Positions 36,870-45,659 of a stretch of DNA of 64,000 bases are shown one piece after another. This DNA is from Muribaculaceae bacterium (lineage in GTDB: Bacteria; Bacteroidota; Bacteroidia; Bacteroidales; Muribaculaceae). Under the pieces are notes generated by a model. It saw nothing but the letters and a program-made list of their open reading frames with translations. It had not been told where the DNA came from and ran no database searches. The position numbers and the translations under genes are program-made. The stretch is taken from NCBI GenBank assembly GCA_022510405.1, contig JAFLTP010000002.1, forward strand, positions 62,001-126,000, written 5' to 3'. Every line of letters starts with the position of its first letter. The stretch's first letter is position 1.

Positions 36870-37234
36870 GTAAAATTTAATGATAAAAATGAAACAGAGC
36901 CGGGATGTCACATCCAGGCTACTGTTTCAAGGCATCAGCATTTTTCACAAAATATTTCTACCTTAACCAACTAAAAAATTTCCTTTCATGGTTCTAATAC
37001 ATGAAAAAAATCATAAATTGAACATGATAAAAAGCTAACAGATTTCTTAATAGAGCAATTTTAAATTCAAAAACTTAAAATTATTCCGTGCAAAATTATA
37101 AAATAATATTTTGAAAATAAGGAAGTTAGAAAGACAACAATATTTCAAGTAAAATTCAAAGTAAGTTTACCCTTTTACTATTTGTCTATATATCAATTTT
37201 TTAGAATCTCTCTTTCCCTTATTTAAGTAAGAAT

Positions 37235-38440
37235 TTATTGCAAATTTGGGACCGCGACACCGCTTGATTTTTTACCAAAGAATCGGTCGACAACTAAGGC
37301 GATGGCACCATCCCCCGTGACATTGCAGGCTGTGCCGAAACTGTCCATGGCTATATAAAGGGCTATCATGAGTGCACAATCACTATCGGTGAAACCAAGT
37401 ATTGAGGTCAGAATTCCCACTGCTGCCATTATGGAACCTCCCGGAACGCCGGGAGCGGCTACCAACGCAACTCCCAACATACCTACAAAATATGCAAACA
37501 TCCCGAAATCATAAGGCATTCCCTTCATTAGCATTAATGCCACGGCACAGGAAACAATCTTCAATGCGCTTCCCGACAAGTCTATCGTGGCACATAGGGG
37601 CACTGTAAAACCGGCAACATCCTCATCCACTCCCATCTTGATGGTTTGGCGTAATGTAACCGGGATAGTGGCCGCCGAAGAAGATGTACCCAAAGCCGTG
37701 AAATATGCCGGAAGCATCGTCCATAGCAATTTAACAGGATTTTTCTCCCCTTTTGAAAAAAGTGATCCTCCCAAATATAATGCAACAAGCCAAACCAAAT
37801 GAAGCGCAAATATCACAAGGATTATTTTATAGAAATCCGATAAAATGGAATTAACCTCTCCGGTGACCGACATTTTCAGGAATATACCGAAAATGTACAA
37901 AGGAAGAAGAGGAACTATGATTTTAGCAATAACCCAAGAAACAATGTCACGAAACTCCTCAAGCATATTTTTGAGCGAATTCTTTTCCGATTTTATTCGG
38001 GTCAATCCGATACCAACCAAAAACGCCAGAACCAACGCCGACATTATGTCAAATAGAGGTGGTATATTGATTGAAAAATAGGGTGCAAGGTGGGAAGATT
38101 GTTCTATCGAAGAGTCAATCTGCGCGGAATCAATGAATGAAGGAAATAAGCTATCACTTACAAAATAACTCAAGAAACCTGCGCTTAATGTTACTCCATA
38201 TGCCAGACAAACCGTAAAAAGGAGCATTTTACCGGCTTGTTTCCCTAAATCCGCGATTGCCGGAGCTACAAAACCCAAAATTATCAATGGGATACAAAAT
38301 CCCAAGAAATTGCTGAACAGGGAATTGAAAGTCAGAAATATTCTGGTAAGCGGTTCATTGAAAAACCAACCGCACACAACACCCATTGCAATAGCCAGAA
38401 TGATCAGCACTAAAAGATTAGGTTTCTTAAATCTCCTCAT
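37235..38440 (-). CDS. Dicarboxylate/amino acid:cation symporter (DAACS)
   Basis: 401 aa with about eight membrane helices and two re-entrant loops. TSSSAATIPVTL (serine-rich hairpin HP1 motif), PLCATIDLSGSAL and the later SFGTACNVTGDGA segment are typical of the GltP/SstT family. It imports acidic amino acids, C4-dicarboxylates or Ser/Thr with Na+ or H+; the choice is open. It is divergent from the DUF5715 gene with an inverted repeat between them. Confidence 0.92.
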   Translation of the reverse strand: MRRFKKPNLLVLIILAIAMGVVCGWFFNEPLTRIFLTFNSLFSNFLGFCIPLIILGFVAPAIADLGKQAGKMLLFTVCLAYGVTLSAGFLSYFVSDSLFPSFIDSAQIDSSIEQSSHLAPYFSINIPPLFDIMSALVLAFLVGIGLTRIKSEKNSLKNMLEEFRDIVSWVIAKIIVPLLPLYIFGIFLKMSVTGEVNSILSDFYKIILVIFALHLVWLVALYLGGSLFSKGEKNPVKLLWTMLPAYFTALGTSSSAATIPVTLRQTIKMGVDEDVAGFTVPLCATIDLSGSALKIVSCAVALMLMKGMPYDFGMFAYFVGMLGVALVAAPGVPGGSIMAAVGILTSILGFTDSDCALMIALYIAMDSFGTACNVTGDGAIALVVDRFFGKKSSGVAVPNLQ

Positions 38441-38451
38441 ATTTATGGATA

Positions 38452-38470
38452 ACGTTTATATTGTAAACGT
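38452..38470. promoter_or_regulatory. Inverted repeat (operator-like) between divergent genes
   Basis: ACGTTTA (38452-38458) and TAAACGT (38464-38470) form a perfect 7-base inverted repeat with a 5-base spacer. It covers the -33 element of the DUF5715 promoter and lies 11 bases upstream of the symporter ATG. Confidence 0.55.
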
Positions 38471-38491
38471 GAAAAGGGTTTGCTAATTTTG
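38461..38491 (+). promoter_or_regulatory. Promoter of the DUF5715 gene, predicted leaderless
   Basis: TTG (38461-38463) and TAATTTTG (38484-38491) are 20 bases apart. The -7 box ends 4 bases before the ATG at 38496, so transcription should start at or next to the start codon. Confidence 0.65.
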
Positions 38492-38495
38492 CAGT

Positions 38496-39224
38496 ATGAT
38501 TAAAAGAGCGTCTTTTTTAATATCAATCACTCTAATCTCCCTGTTGATTTCTTGCGGCGACAAAACCGAAGAAAAAGTGGACAAGGCTGAAGAGGTGCAA
38601 ACGGAAGAACAATTCACACAATCAAATGTCGAGAAAACGAATCTTCCACCGGTGTATGGAGTCAGGAGTATTCCTGTTAGAAATATCGGTCCCTTGTCAC
38701 AAGTTTTTAATGACAGCAACTTACTGCAACTTGATGCAGCCAGAAGATTAGGTATAGAACCTATCAGCGATCTGGGTTCTGCCTATTTTATGAAAAGACC
38801 CATCGTGAAAGTGAACAGCAATCAATATTATAAAATAGATTCACTGAGACATTCCATTCCATATTTAGTGCCAGAAGCAGCGATTTTACTCGATGAAATC
38901 GGAAAAAATTTTATAGATTCCCTACATAACCGCGGGGGCGACAGCTACAAAATCAAAGTGACAAGCCTCTTAAGGACCCCTGAATCCGTTGGAAGATTAA
39001 GAAGGGTTAACATCAACGCTACAGATTCCTCAACGCACCAATATGCCACTACCTTCGACATCTCCTATGTGAATTTCTATTGTATGGATGAAAACAGACA
39101 AATTAACCAAGGAGATCTCAAGAATCTTTTGGCAGAGGTGCTTCAGGATCTGAGACAGCAAGGGAAATGCCTGGTGAAATTTGAAAGGAAAACCGGTTGC
39201 TTCCACGTCACTGTAAACCATTGA
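38496..39224 (+). CDS. DUF5715 lipoprotein, M15-peptidase-like
   Basis: 242 aa. Lipobox LLISC (Cys near 20) fixes the start at 38496. After an acidic linker the C-terminal domain carries HQYATTFDIS near 184 and a final GCFHVTVNH, the spacing and metal-ligand pattern (H-x6-D ... H-x-H/T) of D-Ala-D-Ala carboxypeptidase-like M15 enzymes, and matches DUF5715. It may trim peptidoglycan in the periplasm. AsmA-like gene follows after 13 bases. Confidence 0.8.
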   Translation: MIKRASFLISITLISLLISCGDKTEEKVDKAEEVQTEEQFTQSNVEKTNLPPVYGVRSIPVRNIGPLSQVFNDSNLLQLDAARRLGIEPISDLGSAYFMKRPIVKVNSNQYYKIDSLRHSIPYLVPEAAILLDEIGKNFIDSLHNRGGDSYKIKVTSLLRTPESVGRLRRVNINATDSSTHQYATTFDISYVNFYCMDENRQINQGDLKNLLAEVLQDLRQQGKCLVKFERKTGCFHVTVNH

Positions 39225-39237
39225 AAGCAATTAACAG

Positions 39238-42200
39238 ATGGCCAAATACTATTCACAAAACGCAGGCACAGACTCTTCGAGGGGATTGAAACCGAAAAAA
39301 AGAAATCCCTGGATCACAGCCCTAAAAGTATTTTGCTGGTGTATAGGAGTCCTTGTAGTGTTGGCAGGTATAGCTTTGTGGATAATTTCTTATCACGTCA
39401 GTCCGGCTTATGTGACTCGATTGATTGAAGACGAAGCCGCGAAATATCTGAAAGCCGACTTAAAAATAGGGAAACTTGATTACAAACTTTTTCATTCTTA
39501 TCCTTGGCTCCAGTTTGAAATAGATTCTCTCACTGTGATTTCCAAAAGCCTTGAAGGGTTAGATCCACAACTGTTGGATTCATTGCCCCCGAATTCCTAT
39601 TTTTTAGCCTCGGTGGCAACGGTGAAAGGACAAGTGAATGTGCATAGTTTGCTCCATGACAAATTGAAACTGAGAGATATTGAGATTGAGCAACCTAAGG
39701 TAAACATAGTGATAGTGAACGATAGTGTCAGCAATTTCAATATCGCTCCTCCATTGCCGAAGAAAACCAAGATACCTGAAATCGATATCTCTGAAGTTAG
39801 AGTATCGGCACCCATTGACCTGGATTTCTTCTCTTTGCAAAATGATGTCACAGCAAAAGTGGAAGTGGAATCCTTTTACCTCACCGGAGGGAAAGAAAAG
39901 AATTACACAATTGGATTCGAAGGTATTGTGGATGGCAGATATCGGGATTTTTCTCTTCCGGCAAAAGTTCCGGTAAAATTCAAAAGCGGAGTGCTCATGG
40001 ATTTACCCTCATTGTCGGTGAAACTTTATGACCTTACCTTAGCCTTGGCGGGACTGGCATTGGATATTAAGGGAGAAGCTTACGCTAACCAAAATGGCAT
40101 AGATCTTCAAAATGCAGAAATAAATGTGAGGATAGATGATATATTCACATTATTGACTTATCTGCCGCAGCAAATTTTAGAATTAGTGACCCTTCCGCAA
40201 GGTCTGTCAGGAATTCTTCCTTTGGACTTGACCTTATCTTTGCTTTCTCCCTTTCATATGGACAAGAGCTCCGTCAATCAACTCTCATTTGAAAATATGC
40301 CTCCGGTGAAGGCTTCAGTAAAAATCAATGACGCGAATCTGGTGTATATGCCACCCAAGGAAAAGCGGGTGGAGGCAGATGATGTTTACCTTGAGACAAT
40401 TTGTAATTTCGATCCTAAAAATACCGATGAAAACGAGATTTTTATCAAAGAATTGCGATTGAATGGAGAAGGAATATCAATGGCGGGAACTGCAACGCTC
40501 AATAACCTTTTAGGTGAAGTACAGGATTTCGACGGGAAGGTGAGTTTCAGCAGCACATTAATGAAATCCTTGTCGTATCTTATACCAAATTCGGGGATAA
40601 AGATAGCCGGTCTCTTGAAAGGGGATGTGAAGTTTGAGGGTAAGGCTTTAAATTTGGGAAAAGACGGTTTTAAAGATTTGGAACTTTCGGGAGATCTTGT
40701 TTGCCATACACTCGACCTTAAATCACCAACCACCGGAAAGGTGAAAGTTAAAAACTTAAAGAGCGATTATAAGGCCCAAATTCCTGAATACCCTCTATCC
40801 AATTATCAAGGCACCAAGCTTGCCTTTGATTTCAATGCCGATACATTATCCACTATTTCATCCGGAATAAATGTATTGATTGCTGATTTAAAGATGAATC
40901 TGGATGCAATGGATACAGTGGCAGGCACTCCGGATCCATCAGGAACCTTATTGATGAAAGCAGGAAATTTCGCATTTAAAGAAGGCGCAACATCCTTCAA
41001 TGCTACCAATATATCATTGAATGCAAGGGGGAAATTGAATTCGAATGGATCATCGGGAAATTATACCACAGTCAACGCCACGACACCCGGTGAAGATGCA
41101 CTTATAGCCTCTCGAATATCACATACACCCTTGGTATTGGAATACAGCGGTGGAGGTATTCTACAGACTGCGATGAATTTGCTGACTCTTGATGCAGATA
41201 TGTCGATGGATGCAGGCAATTTCCAAAGCCCTGATTACCTCTATCCTGTAAAACTTTCAAACATCGGCATCTCTTCCGATTTAAACAAAGTGGAATTTAC
41301 AGCAGGTAAAATCAACCTGGCAAATACTTCCTTCTCTATGGGAGGCGAAGTGATCGGACTGAAACCCTTCATGACCAATTATAGCGCCACTCCGCTACAA
41401 GCTTCGGTTGACATAGATTTCGCCAACGTAAACATTAATCAACTGGCATGGGGATATTATGGGGCACAGTTGGCGCAAGGAGAGAACAAAGACAGTGTGT
41501 TTTATGTGCCTCCCATGACACCTTTCACTGCCGGCGACTCCATATGTGTTGCCATTCCCCGAAACATCGACGCAAACATCCGTCTTCGTTCCCAGTCAGC
41601 TGAATATATGGAATATACTTTCTCTCCGTTATCCACTGACATCATAGTGAAGAATGGAGCCGCTACTTTGAGCAAACTCACGGTAGGGGCACCTTATTGC
41701 ACTGCTGTAGTAGACTGGACCTACTCCACCACACGTCTTGAAAATATCTTCATGGACCTTAACGCCAATGTAAAGGATTTCAATTTCTCTCCTTTCTATA
41801 AAGTTTTCCCTTCATTGGTGAAAAAAACTCCGGAAATACAGGATTTCACAGGTGAAATAAATGCCATTATCGATTGTCATTTCCAGATGTATCCCGATAT
41901 GTTTATGGATTCGGAATCTCTTAAAGCAAATTTCGAAATAAAAGGAAGCGACTTGCAGTTTGCCAGACAAGGGAAGATAGAAAAAATAACACATCTTATG
42001 CTTATTGAAGGCGACGAACCTATCAGGATCCATAATATGGACATCACCGGCGGTTTCCATGACAATTTGCTACAGATCAATCCTTTCAAGATTCAATTCG
42101 CAGGATATCAATTAGGAATAGCCGGCGTGAACAACACCGCCGGGGATATGTATTATCATCTGGCACTTGAAAAATCTCCTTTCCATTTGCCTTTCGGAGT

Positions 42201-42390
42201 AAGTTTGACCGGGAAATTCAAACACCCGGAAGTAAAACTTGGTGGCACACATATCAACGATTACAAAGCGGAAATGGTGTCAATGGATCCGGCTGCGAAA
42301 CTCAATGTGAATATAATGGCTTATCTCAAACATGGATGGCTATTGTTTGTGCAGGAAGCGGCAAGGTATGAGGGTGGAATTAAGGAGTAA
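39238..42390 (+). CDS. AsmA-family protein
   Basis: 1050 aa. A membrane helix (about 27-50, VFCWCIGVLVVLAGIALWII) follows a basic cytoplasmic start. The rest is beta-strand-rich periplasmic sequence. YVTRLIEDEAAKYLKADLKI at about 55-76 is the AsmA entry motif, and the C-terminal part repeats the AsmA_2 pattern (VKLGGTHINDYKAEM). AsmA-like proteins bridge inner and outer membranes and move phospholipids or help outer-membrane assembly. A 7-base array follows its stop. Confidence 0.88.
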   Translation: MAKYYSQNAGTDSSRGLKPKKRNPWITALKVFCWCIGVLVVLAGIALWIISYHVSPAYVTRLIEDEAAKYLKADLKIGKLDYKLFHSYPWLQFEIDSLTVISKSLEGLDPQLLDSLPPNSYFLASVATVKGQVNVHSLLHDKLKLRDIEIEQPKVNIVIVNDSVSNFNIAPPLPKKTKIPEIDISEVRVSAPIDLDFFSLQNDVTAKVEVESFYLTGGKEKNYTIGFEGIVDGRYRDFSLPAKVPVKFKSGVLMDLPSLSVKLYDLTLALAGLALDIKGEAYANQNGIDLQNAEINVRIDDIFTLLTYLPQQILELVTLPQGLSGILPLDLTLSLLSPFHMDKSSVNQLSFENMPPVKASVKINDANLVYMPPKEKRVEADDVYLETICNFDPKNTDENEIFIKELRLNGEGISMAGTATLNNLLGEVQDFDGKVSFSSTLMKSLSYLIPNSGIKIAGLLKGDVKFEGKALNLGKDGFKDLELSGDLVCHTLDLKSPTTGKVKVKNLKSDYKAQIPEYPLSNYQGTKLAFDFNADTLSTISSGINVLIADLKMNLDAMDTVAGTPDPSGTLLMKAGNFAFKEGATSFNATNISLNARGKLNSNGSSGNYTTVNATTPGEDALIASRISHTPLVLEYSGGGILQTAMNLLTLDADMSMDAGNFQSPDYLYPVKLSNIGISSDLNKVEFTAGKINLANTSFSMGGEVIGLKPFMTNYSATPLQASVDIDFANVNINQLAWGYYGAQLAQGENKDSVFYVPPMTPFTAGDSICVAIPRNIDANIRLRSQSAEYMEYTFSPLSTDIIVKNGAATLSKLTVGAPYCTAVVDWTYSTTRLENIFMDLNANVKDFNFSPFYKVFPSLVKKTPEIQDFTGEINAIIDCHFQMYPDMFMDSESLKANFEIKGSDLQFARQGKIEKITHLMLIEGDEPIRIHNMDITGGFHDNLLQINPFKIQFAGYQLGIAGVNNTAGDMYYHLALEKSPFHLPFGVSLTGKFKHPEVKLGGTHINDYKAEMVSMDPAAKLNVNIMAYLKHGWLLFVQEAARYEGGIKE

Positions 42391-42393
42391 TTT

Positions 42394-42445
42394 AAGTATA
42401 AAGTATTAAGTATTAAGTTTTAAGTTTTAAGTTTTAAGTTTTAAG
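42394..42445. repeat. Seven tandem heptamers (AAGTATA/AAGTATT/AAGTTTT)
   Basis: One AAGTATA, two AAGTATT and four AAGTTTT in perfect register (42394-42442) plus a partial AAG. It is the most regular of the 7-base arrays. It starts 4 bases after the AsmA stop and lies before the HAD gene, on the same strand. Confidence 0.9.
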
Positions 42446-42489
42446 CAATAAACAGTAAGTAGTTTATAATTATAGCATCGGGGGAAGTA

Positions 42490-43185
42490 ATGAGCAAAAA
42501 GATTGAAAGAAAATTACCGGAAGGTATCAAGGCGGCGCTTGTGGATATGGACGGTGTGCTGTATGATTCAATGCCATTTCATGCGAATGCCTGGCATCAG
42601 CTGTTTCTGGAACTTGGAGTCATCAACAGCAATCCGGAAGAATACTATCTTTACGAGGGGATGACCGGAGCTGACACCATCGGCATGATACTTAAAAGGG
42701 AACTAAACCGCGACACTACTCCCGAAGAAAGGAAGGCTCTCTATGCCAAGAAATCCGAGAAGTTCAAGAATTGCGGAGAGAAAAAAATGATGCCCGGTGC
42801 ATCTGAGATGCTGGAGGCATTGAAGGAAAAAGGGTTGAACACCATATTGGTGACGGGTTCGGCACAGAGCTCTCTGCTTGATGGTATAGACATCGATTAT
42901 CCGGGATTTTTTCCAAAAGAAAGACGGGTCACTGCCCTGGATGTCAACCACGGGAAACCCCATCCCGAACCATATTTGCGTGGTCTTGAAAAAGCCGGGG
43001 TTTCTCCTCAGGAAGCAATCGTAATTGAGAATGCACCACTCGGAGTAAGATCAGGGAAAGCTTCAGGTTGTTTTACCATAGCTGTGACCACAGGTCCCAT
43101 TCCTGCTTCCGAATTTGAGAAGGAAGGTGCCGACTTGATTTTCCCCGATATGAAAACTTTTGCACAATGGCTGAAAACTATTTGA
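42490..43185 (+). CDS. HAD-superfamily phosphatase / beta-phosphoglucomutase-like
   Basis: 231 aa. Motif I DMDGVLYDS (residues 19-27) with the nucleophile and acid Asp, a helical cap (about 30-95), motif II VTGSAQS near 119, and motif III/IV around KPHPEPYLRGLEKAG and VIENAPLGVRSG. Family members dephosphorylate sugar phosphates or isomerise beta-glucose-1-phosphate; substrate open. Its last 19 bases overlap the aroB start, so they are probably coupled. Confidence 0.88.
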   Translation: MSKKIERKLPEGIKAALVDMDGVLYDSMPFHANAWHQLFLELGVINSNPEEYYLYEGMTGADTIGMILKRELNRDTTPEERKALYAKKSEKFKNCGEKKMMPGASEMLEALKEKGLNTILVTGSAQSSLLDGIDIDYPGFFPKERRVTALDVNHGKPHPEPYLRGLEKAGVSPQEAIVIENAPLGVRSGKASGCFTIAVTTGPIPASEFEKEGADLIFPDMKTFAQWLKTI

Positions 43186-44222
43186 CACTTAACCCGGCTG
43201 CCGCTATCGACAGCACCATGGAAGCACTCGATGCCGATAAGGTGGTTTTGGTGACCGACCGCAATGTGCATAAAATTGTCTTGCCGTTGCTTGCTGATTC
43301 TAAGATTGTAAATTCCTCCCCGACGATAGCCATTACTCCCGGTGAGGAGGGGAAAAATCTCGAAACTGTCACTGAAATATGGGATAAATTGGAGGAATCC
43401 GGAGCTACACGCCGTAGTGTCGTGCTGAATATTGGAGGAGGAGTAGTGACCGACATCGGAGGGTTCGCTGCTTCTGCATATAAACGAGGCCTCCGAACTG
43501 TGAATTTCCCAACAACATTGTTGGGAGCGGTGGACGCCGCCACGGGAGGAAAAACCGGTATTAACTTTCGAGGATTAAAAAATGAAATAGGTGCTTTCCA
43601 CATGCCCTCGAAAGTGATTATCTCAGCAACCCCTTTCAAGAGTCTCAGTCGGGAAGAATTGTTGTCGGGTTATGCCGAAATGATTAAGACAGCATTATTC
43701 AGCGACAAGGAATTCTATCTTCATCTCTATGACCTTGACAATGTGGTGGATGATATGCCAAAACTTGGAAAAGCAGTAGAGAAATGCGTTTGCATCAAGG
43801 ATGATGTTGTGGCCCAGGATCCCAATGAAAAAGGATTGAGGAAAGTATTGAATTTAGGCCACACTGCCGGACATGCCTTCGAGAGTCTGAGAATGGGGGA
43901 AGGTAATCCCGTGACACATGGAAAAGCAGTGGCCCACGGTATTCTTGTGGCTTTGTTACTGAGTCATATCAAATTGGGATTTGAATCTTACGAGTTGGAT
44001 CAATACCGCAGATTTTTGAAAGCCTATTATGGCACGTCCCTTATGAGGTGTGAAGATATGGAGAAGGTTGTGAATAAAATGAACTCCGACAAAAAAAACC
44101 GTACTTATGGCGAACCTGCCTTCACCTTACTTCAAGAAATTGGCGAACCTGAAATAAATTGTATCCCTACCCAATCCGAAATGAAGGAAGCACTCGAACT
44201 CTACATTGATATGACTTCCTGA
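43167..44222 (+). CDS. aroB: 3-dehydroquinate synthase
   Basis: 351 aa. NIGGGVVTDIGGFAASAYKR (NAD- and substrate-binding loop), FPTTLLGAVDAATGGKTGIN and LNLGHTAGHAFE with the zinc ligands are typical. It cyclises DAHP to 3-dehydroquinate, the second step of the shikimate pathway. It overlaps the HAD gene by 19 bases and ends in front of a 7-base array. Confidence 0.96.
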   Translation: MAENYLTLNPAAAIDSTMEALDADKVVLVTDRNVHKIVLPLLADSKIVNSSPTIAITPGEEGKNLETVTEIWDKLEESGATRRSVVLNIGGGVVTDIGGFAASAYKRGLRTVNFPTTLLGAVDAATGGKTGINFRGLKNEIGAFHMPSKVIISATPFKSLSREELLSGYAEMIKTALFSDKEFYLHLYDLDNVVDDMPKLGKAVEKCVCIKDDVVAQDPNEKGLRKVLNLGHTAGHAFESLRMGEGNPVTHGKAVAHGILVALLLSHIKLGFESYELDQYRRFLKAYYGTSLMRCEDMEKVVNKMNSDKKNRTYGEPAFTLLQEIGEPEINCIPTQSEMKEALELYIDMTS

Positions 44223-44240
44223 TTTTTTATAATCTCTCCC

Positions 44241-44323
44241 CCTCTGTTTAACCCTTTCTGTTTATTTCTTACGGTTTATTTTTATCACTTACTGTTTAAC
44301 ACTTACTGTTTAATACTTATAAA
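44241..44323. repeat. 7-base-period array, about 12 units, between aroB and the ApgM-like gene
   Basis: Units in register include CCTCTGT, TTAACCC, TTTCTGT, TTATTTC, TTACGGT, then TTATCAC, TTACTGT, TTAACAC, TTACTGT, TTAATAC and TTATAAA, with one unit one base short (44276-44281). It fills the space between the two convergent genes almost completely. Confidence 0.75.
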
Positions 44324-44325
44324 TC

Positions 44326-45162
44326 CTACTCTCCTTCCTCTTCTTCCGAAACGTTGAAGTTGCAGAGATATCTCATAAGGTCGGAAGGTGAATTAAGGTT
44401 TCTTTCGTTAAGCATAGCCTGTACTTCGGTGAAACTTTGCTCAGGATCGCCGTCCCAATCATGATTATTGAAATAAAGGATTAAAGGCACGCTCATTTTA
44501 GTGGGTCGTCTACGATGCCAGGGAGTGACAAGATCTGTGGTGACAGCCATATTTATCATCAAATCCGATTTCCATACATAGTCGGCTATAGGCGTGATGA
44601 GATGGCGGTCGATCTGCTCCAAAGCCTTAATCTTTCCCTCATAATCGCCCCGCAACGAAACCTTCAGTGGGGAATCCACATACACCAATACAAACTCATT
44701 GTTGGGCAACGCGTCGCAAGCCAATTTTGCAACCGCTTCCAAAATCTCGGCATCTGAAGACCCGGGGGAATAAATGTCGATTGGTTTGAGGAACGCACAT
44801 TTGGCCACTCCTCTTACCCAGGCTGATGTAGTGACACATACGCCATGGCCTGAAAATCCCGGCAAAACAAAGGGACATAGGGAAGAATATTGGGTCAACG
44901 GAAGTGAATTGTCAAGCCCGAATTCCATCAGTTCCTCCACTGATGGCTCCCCTCTGTCAAGATCATACCCTAATACCGACAGTAAAGCATTTTTATGGGA
45001 AATCTCATGAGGTTCTGTAATTGTTGGGAAAGAAGTCATTTCGCCTCTACGGGCCAAAATATCTAAAGAGGGAATATGACCCATCACCAAAGGAGTCTCT
45101 TTGAGTGTAAGGGGATCGGGAAGGTCGGCCATCCCGGCTATTATTATCAGGATTGTCTTCAT
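44326..45162 (-). CDS. ApgM-like protein lacking catalytic residues
   Basis: 278 aa from the ATG at 45162; an upstream TTG (45174) overlaps the -7 box and is rejected. The frame follows cofactor-independent phosphoglycerate mutase ApgM: ILIIIAGMADLP for GDGMAD, LLSVLGYDLDRGEPSVEEL, KCAFLKPIDIYSPGSSDAEI and YEGKIKALEQIDRHLITPI. The catalytic residues are missing: Ala9 for the metal Asp, SHKNAL for the GSxVAN Ser, SLRGD for GHEGD, TDLVTP for the PDHPTP His. The central insertion of ApgM (about 120 residues) is also gone. Probably a binding or regulatory protein rather than a mutase. Confidence 0.7.
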   Translation of the reverse strand: MKTILIIIAGMADLPDPLTLKETPLVMGHIPSLDILARRGEMTSFPTITEPHEISHKNALLSVLGYDLDRGEPSVEELMEFGLDNSLPLTQYSSLCPFVLPGFSGHGVCVTTSAWVRGVAKCAFLKPIDIYSPGSSDAEILEAVAKLACDALPNNEFVLVYVDSPLKVSLRGDYEGKIKALEQIDRHLITPIADYVWKSDLMINMAVTTDLVTPWHRRRPTKMSVPLILYFNNHDWDGDPEQSFTEVQAMLNERNLNSPSDLMRYLCNFNVSEEEEGE

Positions 45163-45171
45163 TTGTAATCG

Positions 45172-45203
45172 CAAAATTAGACAATTTTTAATTCGCCGTC
45201 AAA
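45172..45203 (-). promoter_or_regulatory. Promoter of the ApgM-like gene
   Basis: On the minus strand TTTG (45200-45203) and TAATTTTG (45172-45179) are 20 bases apart. The -7 box ends 9 bases before the ATG at 45162, so the leader is only a few bases long. Confidence 0.72.
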
Positions 45204-45261
45204 TTGCAGAATTTTACCTATCTTTACAACAATAAAAAATCAACCATAAACCAAGGAAAGA

Positions 45262-45531
45262 ATGAATACTGAAGAATTTACCAAAAGAATCAGAGAAACC
45301 GTTGAGGAATATATCGACGGTGAAGAAAGTTATGGGGATGATGTCCAACTGGAAATAAACACCACGGACTGGAGCATGGATATCGCCGATCCGGAAAACG
45401 ATCTTCCGAATTGTGATTACTATCCTATGATGGACTTGGTGAAAATGAGTGTGAATGATCCGGGCCGTTGGGAACCTGACGAAGTAGCGATTGAAAGTAT
45501 CGCTTCCGAATATGTGTTTACTTCAGATTAA
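45262..45531 (+). CDS. Small acidic hypothetical protein
   Basis: 89 aa, strongly acidic, starting MNTEEFTKRIRETVEEYIDG. No membrane segment, signal or known motif seen. The ATG follows an A-rich leader (AACCATAAACCAAGGAAAG). A conserved single-domain protein of unknown function is the most likely reading; the composition and clean start support a real gene. Confidence 0.7.
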   Translation: MNTEEFTKRIRETVEEYIDGEESYGDDVQLEINTTDWSMDIADPENDLPNCDYYPMMDLVKMSVNDPGRWEPDEVAIESIASEYVFTSD

Positions 45532-45606
45532 TTTACCAAGCTGTTGTTTTTGGTACTTGAGTCGTTATTGTTCCCAATGTGAGGGAAGTTATTGAGGTAA
45601 TTTCAC

Positions 45607-45614
45607 TAATTTTG
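45607..45614 (+). promoter_or_regulatory. -7 box (TAATTTTG) for purC
   Basis: Exact -7 match 46 bases before the ATG at 45660; it lies downstream of an in-frame ATG at 45579 and argues against that start. Confidence 0.55.
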
Positions 45615-45619
45615 CACAC

Positions 45620-45659
45620 TGAACCCTTAACACTAAATTTTAACCTTTCAACTTTAAAC
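45620..45659. repeat. Degenerate 7-base-period array in the purC leader
   Basis: TGAACCC, TTAACAC, TAAATTT, TAACCTT, TCAACTT and TAAACA stand in register up to the purC ATG. Confidence 0.4.

Larger units (their letters stand above)
36833..37234. other. Intergenic region between the symporter and DUF6377 genes
   Basis: 402 bases, very AT-rich (especially 36960-37230). It contains the palindrome and -7 box of the DUF6377 gene and another -7-like TAATTTTG on the minus strand at 37092-37099. No ORF or RNA gene recognised. Confidence 0.5.

Noticed and set aside
36900..36920. Small hairpin GGATG-TCA-CATCC as a possible regulatory RNA
   Set aside because: The stem is only 5 bp with no terminator or promoter around it.
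45579..45659. Longer purC start at the upstream ATG
   Set aside because: The ATG lies before the -7 box at 45607, and the extra residues are encoded by the heptamer array; family homology begins after 45660.
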